From assembly GCA_900472605.1 (NCBI GenBank), contig UCJD01000029.1, positions 31,614 to 95,613 of the forward strand: a stretch of DNA of 64,000 nt, written 5' to 3'. Each line of letters begins with the position of its first letter. The first letter of the stretch is position 1. A program made the position numbers and the translations under genes. The notes under the pieces are model-generated. The model ran no database searches. It worked only from the letters and a program-made list of their open reading frames with translations, and was not told the origin of the DNA. This document shows, one piece after another, positions 37,290 through 46,581 of this stretch. This DNA comes from Hyphomicrobiales bacterium. Its GTDB lineage: Bacteria; Pseudomonadota; Alphaproteobacteria; Rhizobiales; Rhizobiaceae.

Positions 37290-37629
37290 AGTTGAGTCCA
37301 ATCTATTTAGGATTGGGCACAGGTCACTGTTGCCGAAAACGGCCCTACCTACCCCAATTTCAAACAAGCCCTCACGGGGACGTGATGTCTCCGTGGCAGG
37401 CAAATTACATTTTGGTTTAAATGTATCAATTACAGATACAGTCATAATTCGTCATATTTGCGATGCAAAAAGACGGTGTTGCAGAAAGGCAACTTTTTCC
37501 CTGCGTGCAACGGCTTGTCGGCGGCCCGATCTAAAAAGCCGAACCATCTCAAAGCTGTATGTCGAAATGCTTATGCACGTGTTTCGTGCTGCAGTGCAAT
37601 ATTATGGCCGATTTAGCGCTGTCCTCGGC
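37290..37629. promoter_or_regulatory. AT-rich promoter region of ropA
   Basis: These 340 bp between ropA and the PntA-like gene contain no convincing gene. A 6-bp inverted repeat, TGTATC-N7-GATACA, lies at 37422-37440, about 135 bp upstream of the porin start, and could bind a regulator. Confidence 0.4.
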
Positions 37630-38718
37630 TCATGACACAGCGCTTACACCGGCGAATCGCTCGCCTATGAGATGACGGATCAAGGGATCCTTGACGTCGA
37701 GTTGCAGGAGGCTGCCCGATGTCGTCAGATGCTCCAGGAGCTTGCGAACGCCTTCGCTGAACAAGGAGCTCGACTGGTGTGCGTCGTCGCTCGCTAAAGT
37801 AGTGATCCCGAGAATGTGGATATCGCCGCGAACGACGATTTCGTCCGGCTTCGTCACAGTGCAGTTGCCGCCCGCCGAAGCTTCGAGATCGACGATAACG
37901 GTTCCTGCCGTCAGGAGCGTGAGCGACGCTTCGTCGATCAGAACCGGTGCGCGTCCGGTCGATCCGCCAACGCTCGATATGATCAGCTGCATTTCACGCA
38001 GCTGGCCGCCAAGTTGCTTGCGTTCGCCCGCAGCCAAAGCGTCGGGTTTCGCACCGCGCATGCGCGTGAGCGCGGGATCGATCATCACGAATTTCGCGCC
38101 CAATGCCTCGGCCCGTTCGCGGTCGTCGTCGGAGACACCGAAGAGGTGGGTGAGGGCGCCAAGGCGCTTTGCGGTCGCAACCGCCTGGAGAGCTGCCGCG
38201 CCGCTGCCGAGTGCCGCCATCTTGATCGGACGCGCGCGGGAGCCATCCATGACAAGCATGGGGTGGCCGATGCCGAGGTGGCGCGCGCCTTGGAGAACCG
38301 CGGCATGGCCGCAGATCGTTGCCTGTCGTGTCGCCACGTCCATGCTACCGGCCTCGATAACGCCTTCGAGGCGCGCGAGGTCGAGCGCAAGGCCCCTGTC
38401 TGTCGGCTCTCTGGCGTCGAGCGGTGAGCCGAGAAAGATCAGAGTGGGGGATCCGGCGAAGCTGCGCGCGTCCAGCGGCTTGCGGATGCTGACAATGAGA
38501 TTGCAATCGCGTGCGATCGTCTCGCGGTTGGCCGGCTTCGCACCGGCGGCGACATAGGCCGCGTCCTCGTAGCCGGCGGCCGCGCCGCAGCCATACTCGA
38601 AGGTGATTGGGAAGCGCGCGGAAAGATAGCCGACATCCTCGGGCGTCAACGCCACGCGCCGCTCACCGGGCATAGTTTCCCGGAGCAGTCCAGCGTGGAC
38701 GGGGGCGAGGTTTGGCAT
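37630..38718 (-). CDS. Alanine dehydrogenase/PNT family protein, PntA-like but shorter
   Basis: A 362-residue soluble protein of the AlaDH/PNT fold. The N-terminal part has 'LLRETMPGERRVALTPEDVG' (residues 11-30), the opening of transhydrogenase alpha and alanine dehydrogenase chains, and a Rossmann domain starts near 'KMAALGSGAAALQAVATAKR'. The canonical GxGxxG is changed to GSGAAA, and the motif region around 'ITTLASDDAHQSSSLFSEGV' resembles PntA ('A...Y..N'). No PntB or transhydrogenase membrane partner is adjacent. It is divergent from NAD synthetase, so a role in NAD(P) metabolism is plausible. Its catalytic ability is uncertain. Confidence 0.7.
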   Translation of the reverse strand: MPNLAPVHAGLLRETMPGERRVALTPEDVGYLSARFPITFEYGCGAAAGYEDAAYVAAGAKPANRETIARDCNLIVSIRKPLDARSFAGSPTLIFLGSPLDAREPTDRGLALDLARLEGVIEAGSMDVATRQATICGHAAVLQGARHLGIGHPMLVMDGSRARPIKMAALGSGAAALQAVATAKRLGALTHLFGVSDDDRERAEALGAKFVMIDPALTRMRGAKPDALAAGERKQLGGQLREMQLIISSVGGSTGRAPVLIDEASLTLLTAGTVIVDLEASAGGNCTVTKPDEIVVRGDIHILGITTLASDDAHQSSSLFSEGVRKLLEHLTTSGSLLQLDVKDPLIRHLIGERFAGVSAVS

Positions 38719-38987
38719 TCAGAACTCTGGTGGTGAAAAACGGACGGGCGCGCGGGGCCGCTATAGGGGGCTGACCTTATAGTTTTATGACAGTTTTGTA
38801 ATTTTTCACCGATAGCCGCGATATATTCGCGGAGCTTGCAACCCCTGGTGAAATTCTGGTTGAGACACGTAACAGAAGTTTGCAACAATGAGGCCCTGAT
38901 GGAGCAGCATTGCAAAGAGATGCGGTTTTGCGCCGCCGCATTTGGATGTAATGATCCTTGCGAAGCGCTTGGCTGCTGGAGGCATTC

Positions 38988-41039
38988 GTGAATTTCTATT
39001 CGGTCTATGATCAGGGATTTGTCCGTGTTGCGGCTTGCACGCCGATCTGCGAGATCGGCGATCCTGATTTCAATTCGAACGCGACGATAGAGATGGCGCG
39101 CCAGGGCCATGACAGGGGCGTCGGACTGATGGTCTTCCCGGAACTCGGGATCTCGGGCTACTCGATCGATGACCTGCTCGGCCAGGATGCGTTGCTGCGG
39201 GCGGTGGACACGGCGATTGCGGATATCGTGGCGGCGAGCCGCGGTCTGACGCCGGTTCTCCTCGTCGGCGCGCCGCTGCAGAGCGACGGCCGCCTTTATA
39301 ATTGCGCCGTCGCCATTCACGCTGGCCGCATTCTGGGCGTGGTGCCAAAAATGTATCCGCCGAACTACCGCGAGTTCTATGAAAGGCGCTGGTTCGCGAC
39401 AGGGCGCGATGTGCGGGGCCGCACGATCCGCGTCGGCGGAGAGATCGTGCCGTTCGGGCACGACCTTGTGTTTTCAGCCGACGATCGCCCGGATTTCGTC
39501 ATTCACGTGGAGATATGCGAGGACGTCTGGGTCGCGGCGCCCCCCAGCACATATGGCGCGCTTGCGGGTGCGACAGTGCTGGTCAACCTGTCGGCAAGCA
39601 ATGTCACCGTCGGCAAGGCCGAGACGCGCAAGATGCTGTGCGCCTCGCAGTCGTCGCGCTGCATCGCGGCCTATGTCTATTCGGCCGCCGGACCGGGCGA
39701 ATCGACCACCGATCTCGCCTGGGACGGTCAGGCCTGCGTCTACGAACTCGGCGAGATGTTGTGTGAATCGGAGCGTTTTCCGACGACGTCGCAAATGTGC
39801 GTCGCGGACGTCGATCTGGAGCGGCTTCGGCTCGAGCGACTGCGCACCGGCACCTTCAACGAAGCAGCCGTGGTCAACCTCACGCCCGACCGCGCGTTCC
39901 GGCGCATCGGCTTCCAGTTCGACGCGCCTGCAGGGGATATCGGCTTCGAGCGTGAGGTTGCGCGGTTTCCGTTCGTGCCGGCCGATGAAAGCCGGCTGGA
40001 CCAGGATTGCTACGAGACCTTCAACATCCAGGTGCAGGGCTTGATGAAGCGTCTGCGCTCGACGGGGATCAAGCGGCTTTGCTTGGGGATTTCGGGCGGG
40101 CTCGATTCCACGCATGCGCTGCTAGTGGCCGCGCGCGCCTATGACAAGCTCGGCTGGCCGCGTTCCGACATATTGTGCTTCACCATGCCGGGCTTTGCCA
40201 CCGGCGACGAGACCAAGTCGAATGCCTGGGCGCTGATGCGCAGCATCGGAGTGACGGCGGAAGAGATCGACATCAAGCCGCTGGCGCTGCAGCTGCTGCG
40301 GGACCTCAAGCATCCGTTCTCCGGCGGGCAGCCGGTCTACGACGTGACCTTCGAAAACGTGCAGGCAGGCCTGCGCACCGACTTCCTGTTCCGCGCCGCC
40401 AACCAGCGCAACGCGCTGGTGCTAGGGACCGGGGACCTGTCGGAAATCGGTCTGGGCTGGTCGACATACGGGGTCGGCGACCAGATGAGCCATTATAATG
40501 TGAACGCCTCCGTGCCGAAGACGCTGATCCAGCACCTCATCCGCTGGGTCATCCGCACCGGCGATTTCGACGCCGACGCCAAGGCGACGCTGGAGCGCAT
40601 CCTGGGTACGCTGATCTCGCCCGAACTCGTTCCCGCCGATGAGAACGGCGTGATGCAGAGCACCGAAGACAAGATCGGTCCCTACGATCTGCACGACTTC
40701 GCGCTGTTCTACACCACCCGCTTCGGGCTGCGTCCGTCGAAGGTCGCTTTCCTCGCCTATTCTTCCTGGAAGGATGTCGAGGCCGGCGTCTGGCCGCCGC
40801 ACTTCCCGGAAGACAAGCGCCGCGCCTTCGATCTTCCCGTGATCAAGAAATGGATGGAAACGTTCCTCTTCCGCTTCTTCACGATCAGCCAGTTCAAGCG
40901 CTCGGCCTCGCCGAACGGGCCGAAGGTGACGTCGGGCGGCTCGCTTTCCCCGCGCGGAGATTGGCGCGCGCCGTCCGACGGCAATGCCCGGGTGTGGATC
41001 AAGGAGCTGAAGGCCAACGTTCCTGACGCCGCAAAATGA
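38988..41039 (+). CDS. nadE: Glutamine-dependent NAD+ synthetase
   Basis: A 683-residue two-domain enzyme that amidates nicotinic acid adenine dinucleotide. The N-terminal nitrilase-like glutaminase domain has its Glu in 'FPELGISGY', Lys in 'VPKMYPPNYREFYE' and Cys in 'EICEDVW'. The synthetase domain starts near residue 350 with the P-loop 'LGISGGLDSTHAL'. The long form (about 680 residues) is the actinobacterial/alphaproteobacterial type. I take GTG at 38988 as start: GGAGG lies immediately upstream, whereas the ATG at 38958 has no ribosome site. It is divergent from the PntA-like gene. Confidence 0.92.
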   Translation: MNFYSVYDQGFVRVAACTPICEIGDPDFNSNATIEMARQGHDRGVGLMVFPELGISGYSIDDLLGQDALLRAVDTAIADIVAASRGLTPVLLVGAPLQSDGRLYNCAVAIHAGRILGVVPKMYPPNYREFYERRWFATGRDVRGRTIRVGGEIVPFGHDLVFSADDRPDFVIHVEICEDVWVAAPPSTYGALAGATVLVNLSASNVTVGKAETRKMLCASQSSRCIAAYVYSAAGPGESTTDLAWDGQACVYELGEMLCESERFPTTSQMCVADVDLERLRLERLRTGTFNEAAVVNLTPDRAFRRIGFQFDAPAGDIGFEREVARFPFVPADESRLDQDCYETFNIQVQGLMKRLRSTGIKRLCLGISGGLDSTHALLVAARAYDKLGWPRSDILCFTMPGFATGDETKSNAWALMRSIGVTAEEIDIKPLALQLLRDLKHPFSGGQPVYDVTFENVQAGLRTDFLFRAANQRNALVLGTGDLSEIGLGWSTYGVGDQMSHYNVNASVPKTLIQHLIRWVIRTGDFDADAKATLERILGTLISPELVPADENGVMQSTEDKIGPYDLHDFALFYTTRFGLRPSKVAFLAYSSWKDVEAGVWPPHFPEDKRRAFDLPVIKKWMETFLFRFFTISQFKRSASPNGPKVTSGGSLSPRGDWRAPSDGNARVWIKELKANVPDAAK

Positions 41040-41117
41040 CGGAGATGGTGGCAGCATCCTTGCCGAAGCATGCCGGTGGCACACATAAGAGAGCATGGCT
41101 TACGGAGGTATCTGCTC

Positions 41118-41321
41118 GTGGAGTGTGATGGTCCTGATGAACCGTTGCGTTACGAGATTCGCCGCGAGCACTCGGGGCGGTGGACGGTCGTGGATTCGAT
41201 GACCGCGCTGCCGGCGGCGAGCAATGGGCGCGACCTGATCGGGCTTTCCCGGGAGGATGCGCGCGATATCGCCGACGAGCTCAACCGGAGCATTGCGCAG
41301 GGTCGTGATCCGTTGATCTGA
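41118..41321 (+). CDS. Small protein of unknown function (67 aa)
   Basis: No family recognised. The GTG at 41118 is preceded by GGAGGT at 8-nt spacing, a better start than the ATG at 41070. The product is acidic then basic, with 'LRYEIRREHSGRWTVVD' and 'LSREDARDIADELNRSI', the pattern of a small alpha/beta fold with a C-terminal helix. It lies 78 bp after nadE and 28 bp before another small gene. Confidence 0.6.
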   Translation: MECDGPDEPLRYEIRREHSGRWTVVDSMTALPAASNGRDLIGLSREDARDIADELNRSIAQGRDPLI

Positions 41322-41349
41322 CCGGCGCAGCGCCTGCTGGAGATGCGAC

Positions 41350-41622
41350 ATGGCAGATCATGAAGATCGCCTGAACGATCAACGCCCCACAGATCAACGC
41401 TCGGCGGATCAAGCCACCGAACGGCCAGGTCGTCTGGATGATGCGGAAGAGCGCATGCTCAGCGAAGGCCGCAGGCTTTCGATGTGGGCGCTGATCGGCG
41501 CGGCGGCCTTTGTCGTTGCGATGATTGCCCTGACTTTCGCCATCTTCAAAAGCGATGGACCTGACCCGGGTGCGGCAACGTCGCCTTCAATCATAAATAG
41601 GCCGCCTTCCGAGGGGCCGTAG
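41350..41622 (+). CDS. Small single-span membrane protein of unknown function (90 aa)
   Basis: The first 43 residues are highly charged with an internal near-repeat ('NDQRPTDQRSADQ'). One hydrophobic segment follows (about residues 45-67, 'MWALIGAAAFVVAMIALTFA'). The end is a short proline- and serine-rich tail. The topology is probably N-in. No signal-peptidase site or catalytic motif is seen. It follows the 67-residue gene closely. Confidence 0.6.
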   Translation: MADHEDRLNDQRPTDQRSADQATERPGRLDDAEERMLSEGRRLSMWALIGAAAFVVAMIALTFAIFKSDGPDPGAATSPSIINRPPSEGP

Positions 41623-41736
41623 GGCAACACTTCGCCATATAAACTCTATAAACGATGTCATTTGTTGTCTCTTGACAGATTCAGCGCTATTCCCTGCCCC
41701 ACAGGGGATCACGTGAGGAGCTTAAGGTACTCGGAA

Positions 41737-42201
41737 ATGCTGACGAAAAAAGGAAAATACGGCCTCAAGGCATTGGTTGATCTCGCACGGCTCGCGCCCG
41801 GCGAAACTGCGTTCATCAACGATGTGGCGGCTCGCAACAATATTCCGAAAAAGTTCCTCGACACCATCCTCCTCGAACTGCGCAATGTCGGCATCCTTCG
41901 CTCTAAGAAGGGGCCGGGTGGCGGCTACTCACTGTCGAGGCCGGCATCGGAAATCAGGATCGGCCATGTGATCCGCACGCTGGACGGTCCTCTCGCACCC
42001 ATCCGCTGTGCAAGCCGCACGGCGTTCGAAGCCTGCGACGACTGTTCGGATCCGGAGACCTGTCAGGTGCGCCGGTCGATGACCGATGTGCGCGATGCGA
42101 TTGCCGATATCCTCGACAACATGACGCTCGAGCAGTTCGTCGCATCCGGCAACAGCAAATGGACCGAGAGCGACGAAACGGTGCCAATGTCGGTCGCCTG
42201 A
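41737..42201 (+). CDS. Rrf2-family regulator with four clustered cysteines
   Basis: A 154-residue regulator. A winged-helix domain (residues 1-80) contains 'NNIPKKFLDTILLELRNVGI' as the DNA-reading region and 'GPGGGYSLSRP' as the wing. Cysteines lie at 91, 100, 103 and 109, giving C-x8-C-x2-C-x5-C. IscR and RirA use three cysteines spaced differently for an iron-sulfur cluster, so a cluster or redox switch is likely but its type is open. Start 41737 is supported by GAGGAG about 20 bp upstream and by the length of the family. It may sense iron, oxygen or sulfur state; no target is obvious nearby. Confidence 0.85.
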   Translation: MLTKKGKYGLKALVDLARLAPGETAFINDVAARNNIPKKFLDTILLELRNVGILRSKKGPGGGYSLSRPASEIRIGHVIRTLDGPLAPIRCASRTAFEACDDCSDPETCQVRRSMTDVRDAIADILDNMTLEQFVASGNSKWTESDETVPMSVA

Positions 42202-42473
42202 TCGACGGCGTTTCGAACCGCATCCCAATTTCCGATTGTTTCGCGATGAGACCTGTCCCATGACCGTCCTGTCGATTCATAGGATGCTCACTATATGGTG
42301 ATGGGATGGTCCTCGCTGCGCGACTGCGCGAAGATAGCGCGTGTTTTTTAAGAAATAAGAGTGCTACTGACATTCCATTGCCCGCGTGGGCGCTGTCTTG
42401 GGTCGTGTTCGCCGCTGCCTGATGAAAGACGCGGCCCTAGCGACCTATGACATTATTCAGCATGAGGTTACCT

Positions 42474-43211
42474 ATGCCGTCGAACTCTCGCACACGGCTC
42501 CAGCTCGATCCCGGCGATATGCCGATTTACGCGATTGGGGATATTCACGGGAGGCTCGATCTTTTGCGGCAGGCCGAGCACGCGATTTTCGACGACGCGT
42601 CGCGCCTGCCGGGGCGCAAGCTCATCATTACGCTCGGCGACTATATCGATCGCGGGCCGGCTTCGGCGCAGGTGATTTCACATCTGATGCAGCCGGTGCC
42701 TGACGATTTCGATCGCATCTGCCTGACGGGCAATCATGAAGTGATGATGCTTGATTACGTCGACGGGAAGATGTCCTACGACAGCTGGATGATGACAGGT
42801 GCGGATGCGCTTCTGCATTCCTACGGCATCGATACCAACCAGATGCCGGTGCTGTTTCGCACGGCGTCCAAGCGCGATGCGTTCATCCGCGATTCGCTGC
42901 CGAAGGCGCATATCGAATTCCTGCGCTCGCTGCCGATCATGATCGACACGCCGGCGGTGCTTTTCGTGCATGCCGGCATCGATCCGGCGCGGTCGATCGA
43001 CAATCAGCAGGACGACGATCTGGTTTTCATCCGCCACCGCTTCTTCGAAAGCGATCTGCCGCTGCCGAAGCTCGTCGTTCACGGGCACACGCCGGTCGAA
43101 CAGCCCGACGTGCAGGAGATGCGGCTCAACCTCGACACCGGCGCCTACCGCAGCGACAGGTTGACTGTCGCGCGGTTATGGCAGGGCGAAGTACGCCTGT
43201 TCTCCACCTGA
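42474..43211 (+). CDS. Metallophosphatase of the serine/threonine phosphatase family
   Basis: A 245-residue calcineurin-like phosphoesterase. The metal-binding motifs are all present: 'AIGDIHGRLDLL' (GDxHG), 'LGDYIDRGP' (GDxxDRG), 'LTGNHEVMM' (GNHE), 'VHAGIDP' and 'VHGHTP'. Enzymes with this pattern include protein serine/threonine phosphatases (PrpA-like) and diadenosine tetraphosphatases; the sequence alone does not separate them. I choose ATG 42474 because GAGG precedes it at the right distance. The stop abuts the stop of the convergent exoP gene with no gap. Confidence 0.82.
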   Translation: MPSNSRTRLQLDPGDMPIYAIGDIHGRLDLLRQAEHAIFDDASRLPGRKLIITLGDYIDRGPASAQVISHLMQPVPDDFDRICLTGNHEVMMLDYVDGKMSYDSWMMTGADALLHSYGIDTNQMPVLFRTASKRDAFIRDSLPKAHIEFLRSLPIMIDTPAVLFVHAGIDPARSIDNQQDDDLVFIRHRFFESDLPLPKLVVHGHTPVEQPDVQEMRLNLDTGAYRSDRLTVARLWQGEVRLFST

Positions 43212-45569
43212 TCAGGCGTCGGCCTTGGCCGGCTCCTGGGTCTTCGGCATCTCTTCGGTGTAATAGCTCGTGTACTTGTGGCGATAGCGCTCGGTTCCGC
43301 CGAAGCTGGTGAACTTGCCGAGTTCGGCCATGTCTGTCTTGTTGAGGATGACGCCGAGGATCTTCGACTTGATCTGCGGCTCGGCGTTGAGCACATCGCG
43401 CACCAGATTGGTCGGCGTCGAACCCCATTCGGTCACGAACAGGAAGCCATCGACCTGCGGCGCGAAGGCCTTGGCGTCGATGACCGGGCCGAGCGGCGCA
43501 AGGTCGACGACGATGTAATCGAACATCTTGCGGGCGGCTTCCATCAGGTTGAACATGCCCTGCGATGCCAGAAGCTCGCTGGTATGCATCAGGTTGTCGT
43601 TATTCAGCACCGGAAGGATTGCGAGCTTGGTTGCCGGATCGACCTTGACGGCGCCGGCCCAGGGGATCTCGCCGAGGACGGCTTCGACTAGGCCGTGCTT
43701 CGGCGGCGACTTCAGCATGCGGGTGAGGCCCGGGTTGCGAAGGTCGGCGTCGATAAGCAGCGTGCGCTTGCCGCTGGAGGCGAGCAGGGCCGCGAAATTC
43801 GCCGCCGTGGTCGACTTGCCTTCGCCGGGCATGGCGGAGACGACGCCGATGACGCGGTCGGTGCGTCCCTGGAACATGACGTCGCTGGCAAGCTTGGCGT
43901 TGCGCAGGGTCTCGGCGAAGACCGAGCGCGGCGCTTCCAATACGACACGCATGATGCGTTCGAAGGTGGCGCCCTCGTCGTCCGTGTAGTCGCCGGATGC
44001 GGTGGGGAGCTGGTTCGGGTTGCGGAAGATCCGGCGCTCGCGCGGCGGCTTGCCGACCAACGGTAGGTAGCCGAGGAACTTGAGCCCGAGAATGGTGCGG
44101 ACATCGCCTTCGACGCGGAAGAAGCGCTCGCGGAATTCCTGGAACACGACAAGGCCGCCGCCGGCCATCAGACCGAGAACGATCGCGAGACCGAGTGTCA
44201 TCGTCCGCTTCGGGCTTGATGGCGAGACCGGGATGCCAGCTTCGGAGATCACGCGTGCCTTGGCGATCGGGAAGGACTGCTGCTGTGCGGCTTCCTCATA
44301 CTTTCCGAGATAGGATTCGTAGAGCGTCTTCAGCGCAGCGGCCCGCTGTTCGAGATCGTTCAGCTGGACGATGGACTTGTCGGCTTCCGAATTCTTGCCC
44401 GTCAGATGGTCGATATTCTGGCGCAGCGACGCCTCGCGCGATTGGGCAACCTGGTATTCATTGCGGGCATTCGATGTCATCTGCTGCAGTTCCTGGAAGA
44501 TCTGGCGGGTCAGATCTTCCTTTTCCGAGCGGAGTGCCACGGCCTGCGGATGGTCGGCGCCGAAATTCGTCGTGACTTCCTGCTCACGCTTGCTGACATT
44601 GATGTAACGCGTGCGCAGGTCCTGGATGACGGAGTTGTTGGCCTGGCCGGAGGAGATGGCAGAGTTGTTGACCGCGCCCTCAGGGCCGAGATCGATGATC
44701 TGCTTGAATTGGTTGTAGCGCGCCGAAGTGCTGGCGGCGTCCGATTGGGCGACGATCAGCTGCTTGGTGAGATCGGCCAGCTGCTGCTCGGACATCAGCT
44801 CGCCGTTGGCCGACGTGAGGCCGTTCTTCGCCTTGAAGTTGGCGGCCTCGAGCGCCGCCTGCTGCGAACGCTCGCGCAGGTCGGTCAAGCGCTGCTGCAG
44901 CCAGACGGACGCGCTTTCGGTGGCGTCGAAGTTGGCGTTCAGCTGGTCACTCAAATAGGCAGTGGCGTAAGCCTTGGTGATGCGCGCGGCCAACAGCTTG
45001 TCGGTCGAGCGGAAAGATACGGCGAGAACCGCGCTTCGGTTGACGCGCGAGACGGCAAGCGCTTCCTGAATGAGGGCGGCGGCCTTCTGGCGGCGGCCGG
45101 CGCGAGCGTCGTCTTCGGATACCGGAGGACGACCGGGAAGGACGGCACTGGCGAGCAGCTTGACGCCCGACTTGATCAGGCCAACCGGGGAGGCGGGCGG
45201 ATCGAGGATGGTGGCGTTATCCTGAAGGTTCTCGGCATCGACGACGCGCAGCGCCAGCTGGTTGGACTTCAGGATTTCCACCGCGCTGGCGATCTGCATG
45301 TCCACCTGCTGCGAGTTCGCCACCGGCGTGGCGTCCTGCGCGTACTTCGTCATGCTGTCATCGAGCAGGATCTGCGTCATCGACGTATATTGCGACGTGG
45401 AGAACAGAAGGTAGATCACCGCCAGCGTCACTGTCACCCCGACGCACAGCGCGATCGAGCCGACGCGGCGCATCAGGATCGCGATCAGGCGATCGATGTC
45501 GATGAAGGAATCGGAGTCGTCGGGCGATTTCGGCAGAGAGCTGTGCAAGGTGAGATTCCGTTGGTTCAT
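43212..45569 (-). CDS. exoP: Succinoglycan chain-length and export protein, Wzz-BY-kinase ExoP
   Basis: A 785-residue inner-membrane protein that controls succinoglycan polymerisation and export. Two membrane helices (about 37-58 and 455-475) enclose a long periplasmic coiled coil. The cytoplasmic bacterial tyrosine kinase domain has Walker A 'MPGEGKSTTA' (near 580-590), Walker A' 'LLIDADLRNP' and Walker B 'VDLAPLG'. The C-terminal tail has few tyrosines ('YRHKYTSYY'), typical of ExoP. ATG 45569 follows an AAGGA site and avoids overlap with exoO. It is the last gene of the exoH-K-LA-M-O-P operon. Confidence 0.95.
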   Translation of the reverse strand: MNQRNLTLHSSLPKSPDDSDSFIDIDRLIAILMRRVGSIALCVGVTVTLAVIYLLFSTSQYTSMTQILLDDSMTKYAQDATPVANSQQVDMQIASAVEILKSNQLALRVVDAENLQDNATILDPPASPVGLIKSGVKLLASAVLPGRPPVSEDDARAGRRQKAAALIQEALAVSRVNRSAVLAVSFRSTDKLLAARITKAYATAYLSDQLNANFDATESASVWLQQRLTDLRERSQQAALEAANFKAKNGLTSANGELMSEQQLADLTKQLIVAQSDAASTSARYNQFKQIIDLGPEGAVNNSAISSGQANNSVIQDLRTRYINVSKREQEVTTNFGADHPQAVALRSEKEDLTRQIFQELQQMTSNARNEYQVAQSREASLRQNIDHLTGKNSEADKSIVQLNDLEQRAAALKTLYESYLGKYEEAAQQQSFPIAKARVISEAGIPVSPSSPKRTMTLGLAIVLGLMAGGGLVVFQEFRERFFRVEGDVRTILGLKFLGYLPLVGKPPRERRIFRNPNQLPTASGDYTDDEGATFERIMRVVLEAPRSVFAETLRNAKLASDVMFQGRTDRVIGVVSAMPGEGKSTTAANFAALLASSGKRTLLIDADLRNPGLTRMLKSPPKHGLVEAVLGEIPWAGAVKVDPATKLAILPVLNNDNLMHTSELLASQGMFNLMEAARKMFDYIVVDLAPLGPVIDAKAFAPQVDGFLFVTEWGSTPTNLVRDVLNAEPQIKSKILGVILNKTDMAELGKFTSFGGTERYRHKYTSYYTEEMPKTQEPAKADA

Positions 45570-45573
45570 GGCT

Positions 45574-46581
45574 CTATCCTTTGCGGGAACGGGTCGTGCC
45601 ATCGATGGCTGTGAGGTCGGCCTGCGGGCCAATCAGTTTGCGGAGCGACGCGATAACGCGGTTGGCCCTGGCTGCGACGGGCATGCTCAGATGCCCGACA
45701 GCGGAAGGGGTGCCCCAGGCTGTTCTGATCGTTCCGAGGATCGACCGGTCTTTGATGTTCTGGACGAGAACGAGGAAGGCTCTCCCCCGACGCAGGCTTT
45801 TTGCCCTGAAGTCCTGGGCGGCGGCTGCTTCCGCATCCAGCGTGTGATTGCGAAGGAAGGTCTTATCCCCTTCGATCATGGCGTCGATGTGGTGAAGCGA
45901 AAGAACGCGGGAGATCGACCCTTCGCGAATATTGTAGTCGTAGCCGGCAAGCGGCTCGAAAACGCAGCGTCCGCCGAGCGCCATGGCGCTGGCCAGAAAC
46001 AGATAGTCCTCGCCGATCTTCAGGCTTTCGTCGAAGCGAAGCGCATGGCTTTCGATGAAGGCGCGCTGAAAGATCGGCTTGAGATAGCCGAAATTATGGG
46101 TTGTCTGGAAAAGGGCGTTTGAGCGAATGAAAGCGGGAAGCGTCAGCACCGGCATCTGCGCCAGCGCGCTCTCGGCGAACATGGTTTCGGGCGCGGTGCC
46201 GTCCGATCGGATCACACGCAGATTATCGACCGCGATCTCGGCGCCGACCTTTTCGGCGCGTGATATCATCCGGCGCAGCCGATCCGGGTCAACCGTGTCG
46301 TCGCTGTCGAGCACCGCCAGCCAGCGGCCTGTGGCAGCATCGATCGCCGCGTTGCGCGCAGCGGACGGCCCGCCGTTGCGGGCGAGCGCGATCAGCCGGA
46401 CGTTGCGGTCGGCATAGCTTTGAGCGATCGCCTTGGTTTCGTCAGCCGAACAGTCGTCGGCGACGATCACTTCGACCGTGACACCGCGCTGGGCAAGCGC
46501 GCTGTCGATCGCCTTTCCGAGCGTCGCCGCCGCGTTATACGCAGCGATGATAAAGCTGACGTCGGGCATGTCTTGCTTCAT
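45574..46581 (-). CDS. exoO: Succinoglycan glucosyltransferase ExoO (GT2)
   Basis: A 335-residue cytoplasmic GT2 enzyme. The GT-A fold opens with 'VSFIIAAYNAAATLGKAID', the metal-binding motif is 'VLDSDD' near residue 92, and 'IGEDYLFLASAMAL' supplies the ED base motif. In S. meliloti ExoO adds a glucose to the octasaccharide backbone. Order and size fit: it lies between exoP and exoM and its ATG overlaps the exoM stop. Assignment to ExoO rests on position as much as on sequence, because ExoO and ExoU are similar. Confidence 0.85.
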   Translation of the reverse strand: MKQDMPDVSFIIAAYNAAATLGKAIDSALAQRGVTVEVIVADDCSADETKAIAQSYADRNVRLIALARNGGPSAARNAAIDAATGRWLAVLDSDDTVDPDRLRRMISRAEKVGAEIAVDNLRVIRSDGTAPETMFAESALAQMPVLTLPAFIRSNALFQTTHNFGYLKPIFQRAFIESHALRFDESLKIGEDYLFLASAMALGGRCVFEPLAGYDYNIREGSISRVLSLHHIDAMIEGDKTFLRNHTLDAEAAAAQDFRAKSLRRGRAFLVLVQNIKDRSILGTIRTAWGTPSAVGHLSMPVAARANRVIASLRKLIGPQADLTAIDGTTRSRKG

